A stretch of 64,000 nt of DNA, taken from the NCBI GenBank assembly GCA_029432815.1, contig JAROBA010000003.1, positions 151,582 to 215,581 on the forward strand. Reading direction: 5' to 3'. This DNA comes from Pontiellaceae bacterium B1224. Lineage in GTDB: Bacteria; Verrucomicrobiota; Kiritimatiellia; Kiritimatiellales; Pontiellaceae. Both the position numbers and the translations under genes were made by a program. The stretch's first letter is position 1. Each line of letters opens with the position of its first letter. The notes beneath the pieces are model-generated. The model was not told the DNA's origin. It did not search any database and worked only from the letters and a program-made list of their open reading frames with translations. Below, one piece after another: positions 51,684-58,629 of this stretch.

Positions 51684-52499
51684 ATGATGAAGAGAAGTGT
51701 CTTAATCCTGCTGAGCCTGCCGATCATTGTATCGGCTTCGGTTCCCCGACCGGCCAGTACCTATTTCGGTCTGGTCAAAGATGCCTATGGCCAGCCGTAT
51801 TTGGAAGGTGCGCGCATTTCATTCCAAGCCCGGAACATTGAGGTGGTGAAGCAGGATATTTCGGGATTGCAGGGCCACGGAATTAATTTCATGGTCGATC
51901 TGGAAATGGATGATGGGTTCGGAGAACGCTATGCCCCCTATGCCATGCGGGAAGGTGAGGCGGTAGAATTCGTGGTTGAGGTCGATGGCGTCCGGCAAAC
52001 GATTCTGGAGGCATCCACGCTGACGGTTCCGGCTCCGGGGTCGGATGTGGCGCTTTTCATTACAACCGGCACGGATGTCGACGGGGATGGACTTCCGGAT
52101 GAATGGGAACAACAGATGTTGGCCGCCTCGGGCGGGTCCGTTACCAACATTAATCAAATCAAGCCGTCCGATGATTTTGATCAGGATGGCGCATCGAACT
52201 GGCATGAATATCTGGCCGGTACCTTTGCTTTCCTGGATTATGATTATTTTGCTGTTGAGGATTTAGAGCAGACCGAAGACGGGCGTCTTATTTTCCGGTT
52301 CTTAAGTGTTCCGGGTAAAAGCTACGGTCTGGAACTCAAGGATAGTCTTCCGGATACGGATGGCTGGGAGGCGGGAACTTTTTCCACAACGCTTGATGAT
52401 CCGGCGGTCATTTCAAAGCTCCTGGGCGACGGCTACTATAAGGCGATGTATATTGAAATCCCCGATCAGCAACAATTCATGCGCCTAATTGCGGAGTAA
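51684..52499 (+). CDS. Secreted protein with Asp-rich repeat and shared C-terminal domain
   Basis: 271 residues from ATG 51684 (GGTGGG seven bases upstream) with a signal peptide (SVLILLSLPIIVSASVP). A carboxypeptidase-regulatory-like beta domain comes first (YFGLVKDAYGQPYLEGARISF), then an Asp-rich thrombospondin-3/dockerin-type segment (TDVDGDGLPDEWEQQ, DDFDQDGASNWHEYLAGT). The C-terminal domain (PGKSYGLELKDSL) is of the type found at the end of the beta-helix proteins at 655 and 58630. It follows the giant gene at once and probably acts with it, possibly for attachment to the cell surface. Confidence 0.7.
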   Translation: MMKRSVLILLSLPIIVSASVPRPASTYFGLVKDAYGQPYLEGARISFQARNIEVVKQDISGLQGHGINFMVDLEMDDGFGERYAPYAMREGEAVEFVVEVDGVRQTILEASTLTVPAPGSDVALFITTGTDVDGDGLPDEWEQQMLAASGGSVTNINQIKPSDDFDQDGASNWHEYLAGTFAFLDYDYFAVEDLEQTEDGRLIFRFLSVPGKSYGLELKDSLPDTDGWEAGTFSTTLDDPAVISKLLGDGYYKAMYIEIPDQQQFMRLIAE

Positions 52500-52505
52500 T
52501 TTCTT

Positions 52506-52802
52506 ATGCGATGGATCATCCTTTTTTTTGCGATTGCCACGGCGATGTCGGTTTCAGCAGAGTCGTGGACGAATGCCGCCGGACATTCAGTAGAAGCAAA
52601 AATGATCGCCCGTAAAGGCGATGTGCTGACGATGAAACGCGCCGATGGTTCTAGCTTTACGATCAACATGAACGGGCTGTCAAAGAAATGCCAATCAACG
52701 GTAAAGGCCCGCTTCCCCGAGCCGAAGAAAACGCATGAAGACATTGTGCGTGAGCGCAATCAGTTGCGATTAGAGCAACTGGATAAAAAAACGAAACAAT
52801 GA
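52506..52802 (+). CDS. Small exported SHD1-domain protein
   Basis: 98 residues: a signal peptide (WIILFFAIATAMSVSAES), then one SLA1-homology-1-like (SHD1) domain (SWTNAAGHSVEAKMIARKGD, VLTMKRADGSSFTI), and a charged helical tail. SHD1 domains are common in secreted proteins of Planctomycetes and Verrucomicrobia, often as peptide-binding modules. It begins six bases after the previous stop and is the last gene of the cluster before a terminator. Confidence 0.75.
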   Translation: MRWIILFFAIATAMSVSAESWTNAAGHSVEAKMIARKGDVLTMKRADGSSFTINMNGLSKKCQSTVKARFPEPKKTHEDIVRERNQLRLEQLDKKTKQ

Positions 52803-52849
52803 ACACCTTAAGAATTAGTTTTGAGGACGGCAGTTCTTTGAGCTACACG

Positions 52850-52883
52850 AAAAAAGCCCCGTCGAAACAGGGCTCTTCTTTTT
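52850..52883 (+). terminator. Terminator of the secreted cluster
   Basis: AGCCC / GGGCT stem with a ten-base loop preceded by an A-run and followed by CTTCTTTTT. Its T-run abuts the palindrome copy at 52882, and the A-run could serve the opposing asd gene. Confidence 0.75.
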
Positions 52884-52896
52884 CCAATGGTTGGAA
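52882..52896. repeat. 15-bp palindrome, perfect copy, before asd stop
   Basis: TTCCAA-TGG-TTGGAA directly behind the T-run of the cluster terminator, 15 bases from the convergent asd stop. It is the first good copy after a 16-kb gap. Confidence 0.9.
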
Positions 52897-52910
52897 GATA
52901 TAAAACGCCT

Positions 52911-54023
52911 CTATGAGGCTTTCTTCAGCAGGATGCGGAGCATCCGGCGTAGCGGCTCGGCCGCGCCCCAGAGGAGCTGATCGCCGACGGTGAAGGCGGC
53001 GAGATATTCCGGGCCCATCTTCATTTTACGCAGGCGGCCGATCGGCACGGTCAGCGTACCGGAAATGGCGGCGGGGGTCAGACGGGCCAGCGTTTCTTCC
53101 TTATTGTTGTTCACCACGTCGACCCATTCGTTGTCGTTGCGAAGGATTTCGGTGATCTCCTCAATCGACACATCTTTGGTCAGCTTAATAGTCAGTGCCT
53201 GACTGTGGCTGCGCATCGCGCCGATACGCACGCAGATGCCATCGATCGGCACCAACGGATCGTTGCCGAGAATCTTGTTGGTTTCCACAAACCCTTTCCA
53301 CTCTTCCTTGGTCTGGCCGTCATCAACGGCTTTGTCGATCCACGGAATCAGCGAACCGGCCAGCGGGGCGCCGAAGTTGGCCGTCGGCATGGCATCGCTA
53401 CGCAGGGCTTCGTTAACCTTGCGGTCGATGTCCAGAATGGCGGAGGCCGGGTTTTTCAGCTCTTCCGCTGCGGCTTCGAACAGGTGGCCTTTCTGAGCCA
53501 GCAGTTCGCGCATATTCTGCGCACCGGCACCGGAGGCCGCCTGATAGGTCATGGCGGAAACCCATTCCACCAGTCCGGCTTTAAAGAGGCCGCCGATGGC
53601 CATCAGCATCAGAGAAACCGTGCAGTTGCCGCCGATGAAATCTTTTTTGCCGTCGGCCAGCGCTTGATCGATGACCGGGCTGTTTACCGGATCGAGGACA
53701 ATAGTGGCCTGTTCAGCCATGCGTAGCGTGGACGCCGCATCAATCCAGTAGCCGTTCCAACCTTTGGAACGCAGTTCGGGGTGTACTTTATTCGTGTAGT
53801 CGCCGCCCTGGCAGGTGATGATCACGTTCATTTCGCTGAGTGCATCGAGGTCGAAGGCATCGAGCAATACTGATTCGCCTTTGCCGACGTTCGGTGCAGG
53901 CTGCCCAGCCTGTGAGGTGGTAAAGAAGACGGGATCAATATACTCAAAATCGTTTTCCGCGCGCATGCGGTCCATCAGCACGGAGCCGACCATGCCGCGC
54001 CATCCAATAAGTCCGGTTTTCAT
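52911..54023 (-). CDS. asd: Aspartate-semialdehyde dehydrogenase
   Basis: Reduces aspartyl phosphate to the semialdehyde, the branch point to lysine/diaminopimelate, threonine and methionine. The 370 residues are of the proteobacterial Asd type. N-terminal nucleotide loop [13 protein letters not shown], active-site Cys134 in [10 protein letters not shown] (equivalent to Cys135 of E. coli), followed by the [12 protein letters not shown] segment, and [19 protein letters not shown], all conserved. A perfect palindrome copy at 53755 encodes SKGWN. It stands alone, convergent with the secreted cluster and divergent from the transporter. Confidence 0.96.
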   Translation of the reverse strand: MKTGLIGWRGMVGSVLMDRMRAENDFEYIDPVFFTTSQAGQPAPNVGKGESVLLDAFDLDALSEMNVIITCQGGDYTNKVHPELRSKGWNGYWIDAASTLRMAEQATIVLDPVNSPVIDQALADGKKDFIGGNCTVSLMLMAIGGLFKAGLVEWVSAMTYQAASGAGAQNMRELLAQKGHLFEAAAEELKNPASAILDIDRKVNEALRSDAMPTANFGAPLAGSLIPWIDKAVDDGQTKEEWKGFVETNKILGNDPLVPIDGICVRIGAMRSHSQALTIKLTKDVSIEEITEILRNDNEWVDVVNNNKEETLARLTPAAISGTLTVPIGRLRKMKMGPEYLAAFTVGDQLLWGAAEPLRRMLRILLKKAS

Positions 54024-54125
54024 AAGTTGTTCTCCAGGTTCCGTTCAAAGGGTGGGCACAGTATTTAATTTGAATTCCAAACGCAAGCCGCTAGTGTCCC
54101 CGCTTCTTGTCCGCAAAAAGCGGAG

Positions 54126-54140
54126 TTCCAAACCTTGGAA
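54126..54140. repeat. 15-bp palindrome, perfect copy, at transporter leader
   Basis: TTCCAA-ACC-TTGGAA followed by AGGG, so its right arm supplies part of the probable ribosome site (GGAAAGGG) of the EamA gene that starts 11 bases later. Confidence 0.85.
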
Positions 54141-54151
54141 AGGGCTTTGAT

Positions 54152-55057
54152 ATGTGGATATGGCTGGGATTGGTTTCGATGGCGTTTCTGGGGGTGTACG
54201 ATCTCTGTAAAAAACATGCCCTGACGGATAATGCCGTACTGCCCACCCTGTTTTTCTCCAACCTGGCCAGCGTTTGTTTAATGGTGCCGGTGTTGTTGGG
54301 ATCTCGGTTTGCGCCGGAGCTGATGGGGCGCATCGGTCTGTATGCCGCGCCGATGGATCTGCAGTGGCACGGTTATATGCTGATGAAAGCCCTGATTGTG
54401 GGGTCTTCCTGGATTTGCGCTTATTTTGCGCTGAAGCATCTGCCGATTTCCATCGTCTCGCCGATCCGCGCTTCCGGCCCGGTATGGACGCTGATCGGGG
54501 CGATTTTAATTTTTCACGAACAGCCTTCGCCGATGCAGTGGGCCGGGATGGGGTTGATCTTTTTCTGCTACCTGTTGTTTTCAGTGCTCGGAAAGGCGGA
54601 GGGCATTCACTTCCATCGCAGCAAGTGGGTGGGGCTGGTCTTTATTGCCACGCTGATCGGCACCTGCAGTACGCTGTTTGATAAATGGCTGATCCACGGG
54701 CAGGGCATGGCTCCGATGCAGGTGCTGGCGTGGTATTTCCTTTATCTCGCAATCTTTTTCACACTCGTGAACGCGTTTCTCTGGTGGCCGAACCGCAAAA
54801 AGACCACCCCGTTTAAGTGGCGCTGGACGATTCCAATGATTGGAACATTTCTGGTGTGTGCCGACTTTGCCTATTTTATGGCGGTGGCAGAGCCGGAAGC
54901 GCTGATTGTGGTGCTGTCTGTTCTGCGGCGCTGCAGTGTGCTGATTTCCTTTTTTGTCGGCGCCTTCCTTTTTCGCGAAGTCAACAAACGCAAAAAAGCC
55001 TGGGTACTGGCAGGAATCATGATCGGCGTGCTTTTAATAATTCTTTCGGAACGGTAG
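54152..55057 (+). CDS. EamA/DMT-family membrane transporter
   Basis: A ten-helix drug/metabolite transporter, probably an exporter of an amino acid or related metabolite. It begins WIWLGLVSMAFLGVYDLCKK. Two EamA repeats can be seen: the first ends with SIVSPIRASGPVWTLIGAILIFHEQPSPMQW, the second with VLSVLRRCSVLISFFVGAFLF and a C-terminal VLAGIMIGVLLIILSER. 301 residues from ATG 54152, a normal length. A perfect palindrome copy at 54831 encodes IPMIGT at a loop-to-helix junction. Twelve bases separate it from the pab gene, so the two are probably cotranscribed. Confidence 0.85.
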   Translation: MWIWLGLVSMAFLGVYDLCKKHALTDNAVLPTLFFSNLASVCLMVPVLLGSRFAPELMGRIGLYAAPMDLQWHGYMLMKALIVGSSWICAYFALKHLPISIVSPIRASGPVWTLIGAILIFHEQPSPMQWAGMGLIFFCYLLFSVLGKAEGIHFHRSKWVGLVFIATLIGTCSTLFDKWLIHGQGMAPMQVLAWYFLYLAIFFTLVNAFLWWPNRKKTTPFKWRWTIPMIGTFLVCADFAYFMAVAEPEALIVVLSVLRRCSVLISFFVGAFLFREVNKRKKAWVLAGIMIGVLLIILSER

Positions 55058-55069
55058 AAACGTGTCCTT

Positions 55070-56773
55070 ATGAAAGTGGTTCTGAAACATGCGGGGCGTT
55101 GGCTGCATTTCCAATGTCCGGAAAAGGTGCTGGTGGCCGAGCGGGCGGAGCAGGTGCTTCCGATGCTGCAGGAGGCGGAGAACTCGGGCCTGTTTGCGGC
55201 GGGCTTTATTTCCTATGAAGCGGCCCCGGCGTTTGATTCCGCTCTGATAACGAAACCTGCCTATGGATTTCCGCTGCTTTATCTTGGCTTGTTTTCCGCA
55301 CCGAATGTGCTGAAGGAAATCGAAGAACCACCCGCTTCTGATTTTGAGATCGGGGAGCTGAAGCCCTCGGTTTCGAAATCGGAATTCGTGGATGCGATCG
55401 GGCAGATTAAGGAGCGGATCGCCGAAGGTGCAACCTATCAGGTGAACTATACCTATCGTCTGCATGCCGACTTCAAGGGCGATGCCTGGGCGTTTTTTTA
55501 TGAATTGGTGAAGGGCCAGAATACGGAATATGCCGCGTTCATTGAAACTGATGATTTCACGATCTGTTCGGCCTCGCCGGAGCTATTCTTTAACCTGAGC
55601 AATGGATCGATTACCGCCCGCCCGATGAAGGGCACGGCCAAGCGTGGGCGCACGCTTTCCGAAGATTGGAAACAGGCGGAAGCGTTACGCGAATCAGAAA
55701 AAGACCGTGCGGAAAATATCATGATCGTGGATATGATCCGCAACGATATCGGCCGCATTGCCCAACCCGGCAGTGTTGAAACGGTCAGTACCTACGATGT
55801 TGAAAAGTACCCGACCGTTTGGCAGATGACCTCGACCGTGCGAGGGAAAAGCGACGAGGGCGTCGTTTCTACGTTCAGGGCGCTGTTTCCGTGCGCATCG
55901 ATTACGGGTGCGCCGAAGGCGAAGACGATGGAAATTATCCAGGGGTTGGAAACGTCGCCGCGCAAAATTTATACAGGCTCGATGGGGTTCATCACACCCG
56001 CCGGCGAAGCGTGTTTTAATGTGGCGATCCGCACGGCGCTGATTCAGAACGGCAGTCTTGAATTCGGCGTGGGCGGCGGCATTGTTTGGGATTCCGATGC
56101 CGAATCTGAGTTTGAGGAAACGCTGACGAAGGCGCGGGTCTTAACGCAGCCGCGTCCCGACTTCCAACTATTGGAAACCATGTTGTGGGAGCCCGGCAAC
56201 GGGATTTTTCTAAAGAACGAGCATATGCAACGGCTGGCAAAATCGACTGCTTATTTTGATGTGCCGCTGGATATGCACGCGGTTTTCCAATGCCTGGATG
56301 ATTTGGGGGAACAGCAGTTGAAGGTGCGTTTGTTGGTTGCGCGAGATGGCAACTCGGAGGTTCAGACTTTTCCGCTCGACGGGCGGACGGATTGTCAATC
56401 CGTCCCTGCCTTGCGCGTTGCGTTTGCAAAGGAACCGGTCGATTCGCAGAACTTTTTTCTCTATCACAAAACGACGCATCGAACGGTCTATGATTCAGCC
56501 ATGGCGGATTTTTCGGATTGTGATGATGTCATCCTTTGGAATGAAAAGGGCGAGGTGACGGAAAGCTGCATTGCCAATGTGGTGATTCGTAAAGGCGGCC
56601 GATTGATAACCCCTCCCGTCGAATGCGGCCTGTTGGCCGGCACCTTTAGGGAGCATTTGCTGAAAGCGGGTGAGATTGAAGAGGGGCTTGTTTTCAAGGA
56701 TGATCTACTGAGTGCGGATGAGGTTTTTCTGGTCAATTCGGTCAGAAAGTGGCAAAAGGCTGTCATTAAGTAA
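55070..56773 (+). CDS. pabB-pabC: Fused aminodeoxychorismate synthase I / aminodeoxychorismate lyase
   Basis: Makes p-aminobenzoate for folate. Residues 1 to about 365 are the chorismate-binding PabB part: EGATYQVNYTYRL, ASPELFFNL, RPMKGTAKRG, the IVDMIRNDIGRIA helix, FPCASITGAPKAKTMEII and GGGIVWDSDAESEFEETL. From about 370 to 567 follows a PabC-type PLP lyase (ETMLWEPGNGIFLKNEHMQRL, YHKTTHRTVYD, CDDVILWNEKGEVTESCIANV). The gene is crowded with repeats: palindrome copies at 55109, 55657, 55937, 56162 and 56285, a GCGACGAGGGCGTCG element at 55851 and a TDCQSV-encoding element at 56378. All keep the frame. No pabA in the window. Confidence 0.93.
   Translation: MKVVLKHAGRWLHFQCPEKVLVAERAEQVLPMLQEAENSGLFAAGFISYEAAPAFDSALITKPAYGFPLLYLGLFSAPNVLKEIEEPPASDFEIGELKPSVSKSEFVDAIGQIKERIAEGATYQVNYTYRLHADFKGDAWAFFYELVKGQNTEYAAFIETDDFTICSASPELFFNLSNGSITARPMKGTAKRGRTLSEDWKQAEALRESEKDRAENIMIVDMIRNDIGRIAQPGSVETVSTYDVEKYPTVWQMTSTVRGKSDEGVVSTFRALFPCASITGAPKAKTMEIIQGLETSPRKIYTGSMGFITPAGEACFNVAIRTALIQNGSLEFGVGGGIVWDSDAESEFEETLTKARVLTQPRPDFQLLETMLWEPGNGIFLKNEHMQRLAKSTAYFDVPLDMHAVFQCLDDLGEQQLKVRLLVARDGNSEVQTFPLDGRTDCQSVPALRVAFAKEPVDSQNFFLYHKTTHRTVYDSAMADFSDCDDVILWNEKGEVTESCIANVVIRKGGRLITPPVECGLLAGTFREHLLKAGEIEEGLVFKDDLLSADEVFLVNSVRKWQKAVIK
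55851..55872. repeat. In-frame copy of the 6498 repeat family
   Basis: 22 bases starting GCGACGAGGGCGTCG and ending TCTAC. It matches the arms at 6498-6519 (one mismatch, reverse complement) and 6553-6574 (two mismatches). It encodes SDEGVVST between conserved PabB motifs. Confidence 0.65.
56378..56410. repeat. In-frame TDCQSV-type palindromic repeat
   Basis: Ten-base arms GGACGGATTG / CAATCCGTCC around one base (56385-56405), flanked by GGGC and CTGCC. It encodes GRTDCQSVPA inside the PabC part. The same peptide is a known by-product of repeats in Planctomycetes and Verrucomicrobia genomes. Confidence 0.8.
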
Positions 56774-56787
56774 CTGGAGAAGTATGC

Positions 56788-57090
56788 ATGAAAGTTATCG
56801 TTGATTTAATGATTGTTCCCATCGGTGTCGGCGTTTCACTGTCGCCCTACGTGGCGGCCTGCGAAGAGGTTTTGAGCGGCACCGGGCTGAAGACGGCGCT
56901 GCATGCCAACGGTACCAATATTGAAGGCGAATGGGACGACGTTTTTGCGGCGGTGAAAGCCTGCCACGAAAAGGTGCATGCCTTGGGCGCTCCGCGTATT
57001 CACACCAACATTAAGCTGGGAACGCGAACGGATAAATCCCAGTCGATGGAAGACAAAGTGAACAGCGTTGAGCAAAAGCTGGGTCAGTGA
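56788..57090 (+). CDS. MTH1187-family thiamine-binding protein
   Basis: A 100-residue protein of the MTH1187/YkoF-like (DUF77) family, small ferredoxin-like folds that form tetramers and are linked to thiamine binding. It begins KVIVDLMIVPIGVGVSLSPYVAAC and has LKTALHANGTNIEGEWDDVFAAVKACHEKVHALGAPRI, the family core. It follows the pab gene by 14 bases and overlaps the convergent gene by seven bases at the stops. Confidence 0.88.
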   Translation: MKVIVDLMIVPIGVGVSLSPYVAACEEVLSGTGLKTALHANGTNIEGEWDDVFAAVKACHEKVHALGAPRIHTNIKLGTRTDKSQSMEDKVNSVEQKLGQ

Positions 57091-57461
57091 TTCCTGCAGA
57101 CGGGAATCCGCAACACGACGATCAGGCCGATCAGTAGAAAGATACTTCCTATGATGCGGACAAGGTTGTTTTCAATGGCAAAGGCCATGGCGTAGGTTCC
57201 GAAAAGAAGAATCGAGCCAACCGCAATGATTTTGGCCTTCTTCGGAATGCATTGGTTCTCGTGCCAGTTGCGGATAATCGGGCCGAACACTTTGTGTTCG
57301 GTCAGCCAGCGATGGCATTTTTCGGATGACCGTGCAAAGCACCCGGCCGCCAGCAGGAGCAGGGGCGTGGTCGGCAGCAATGGGACAATCACACCGACCG
57401 CCGCCAGTGCAGTGAACAGAACCCCGGCCGTTAAATAAAGACCTTTGCTTTTTCCAATCAT
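57084..57461 (-). CDS. YbaN/DUF454 inner membrane protein
   Basis: A small membrane protein of the YbaN family, unknown function. The pattern GVIVPLLPTTPLLLLAAGCFARSSEKCHRWL and FGPIIRNWHENQCIPKKAK is diagnostic; two or three transmembrane segments precede and follow it. The start is placed at the ATG at 57461, which lies inside a perfect palindrome copy (57452-57466, read TTCCA-ATG-ATTGGAA). No ribosome site is apparent, and the frame is open 27 codons further upstream, so the start could be elsewhere. 125 residues, typical. Confidence 0.82.
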   Translation of the reverse strand: MIGKSKGLYLTAGVLFTALAAVGVIVPLLPTTPLLLLAAGCFARSSEKCHRWLTEHKVFGPIIRNWHENQCIPKKAKIIAVGSILLFGTYAMAFAIENNLVRIIGSIFLLIGLIVVLRIPVCRNH

Positions 57462-57697
57462 TGGAAAAAGGTGCTGGATGTGCGGAATGGAGTAAAGGCA
57501 AATGCGCCGGATGGAATACGTTCGACCGCAGGAAGCTGACATTGCGCTGTAGAGGCATTCGGTTATTTCTTTTTCCGCGTGAAGCTGAAAGACCGTATGG
57601 TCTGCCGAAATAGTACGCTGTTCCGCCTTATTCTAATAAATCCTAACTTGCAATCAGTCACACGAATCGATTATATCTCAAACCTTTGAGGAGCAAA

Positions 57698-58525
57698 ATG
57701 GAGCCTATGATGAACCAGCTGTTTAATATTGAAGATAAAGTAATTGCCGTAACGGGCGCCGCCGGAGTTCTCTGCGGCGGAACTGCCAAATATCTGCAGG
57801 AGCAGGGAGCCTATGTGGTCTATCTCGACCTCTTTCAGGACAAAGTCGATGAAACCGTTGCCGAAGCCAAAAAGATTTCCGACAAATGCTGTGGCTTCGC
57901 CTGCAATGTGCTCGATCAGGACGCACTCGATAACGTCAGTGCGCAGATCATGGAAACCTGCGGTCGGGTGGATGTGTTGATCAATGGCGCCGGTGGAAAT
58001 ATGCCCGGCGCAACCATCGGTCCGGATCAGGATGTGTTCGACCTGAAACTGGACGACTATTCCAAGGTGCTCGACCTCAACCTTAAGGGATCGGTTCTGC
58101 CGACCATGACGTTTGCGAGAATCTTTAAGGAGCAGGGCCACGGTGTCGTGGTTAACTTTTCCTCCATGTCATCTCCGCAGGCGCTGACCCGTGTACTGGG
58201 CTATTCCAATGCCAAGGCGGCGATTGATAATTTTACCCGCTGGATGGCCACCGAGATGGCGCTGAAATACGGCAACAAGATCCGCGTGAATGCCATTGCA
58301 CCGGGCTTCTTTATCAGCAACCAGAATCGGGCGCTGCTGACCAACGAAGACGGTTCCTACACCGAACGTGGGCAGCAAGTCATCACCAAAACCCCGTTCC
58401 GCCGGTTTGGTGAGCAGGAAGAAGTGTTCGGCACGATTCACTATCTGATTTCAGATGCCGCTTCATTTGTAAGTGGAATCGTCGTCCCCGTCGATGGTGC
58501 CTTCTCCGCCTTCACGGGTGTTTGA
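57698..58525 (+). CDS. SDR-family oxidoreductase, D-mannonate oxidoreductase-like
   Basis: An NAD(P)-dependent short-chain dehydrogenase that probably interconverts fructuronate and mannonate in uronic acid breakdown. The start is the ATG at 57698 with GAGGAG upstream. It has the glycine motif AVTGAAGVLCGGTAKYL, INGAGGNMPGA, the catalytic Ser and the YxxxK motif (NFSSMSSPQAL, GYSNAKAAIDNFTRWMA), and the C-terminal RVNAIAPGFFISNQNRALL and GIVVPVDGAFSAFTGV typical of the D-mannonate oxidoreductase subgroup. 275 residues. No other uronate genes lie nearby, so the substrate is inference from the family. Confidence 0.85.
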   Translation: MEPMMNQLFNIEDKVIAVTGAAGVLCGGTAKYLQEQGAYVVYLDLFQDKVDETVAEAKKISDKCCGFACNVLDQDALDNVSAQIMETCGRVDVLINGAGGNMPGATIGPDQDVFDLKLDDYSKVLDLNLKGSVLPTMTFARIFKEQGHGVVVNFSSMSSPQALTRVLGYSNAKAAIDNFTRWMATEMALKYGNKIRVNAIAPGFFISNQNRALLTNEDGSYTERGQQVITKTPFRRFGEQEEVFGTIHYLISDAASFVSGIVVPVDGAFSAFTGV

Positions 58526-58532
58526 TGAGAAG

Positions 58533-58621
58533 AAGTCGAAGGTCCCAAGGTCAAAAGTCGAAGGTCGGTTGCGACCTTTTAACCTTTTAACCACGGACCT
58601 TCAACCTTCCGACTTTCGACC
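58533..58621. repeat. AAGGTCGAAGGTC-type intergenic repeat
   Basis: The gap between two convergent genes is filled by repeated GTCGAAGGTC and AAGGTCAAAAGTCG units and a mirrored set (GGACCTTCAACCTTCCG). It forms an imperfect long hairpin that may stop transcription from both sides. The composition is unlike the flanking genes. Confidence 0.65.
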
Positions 58622-58629
58622 GTTCTTCC

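Noticed and set aside
58533..58621. CRISPR array from repeated AAGGTC units
   Set aside because: Units are short, irregular and without spacers; no cas genes are in the window.
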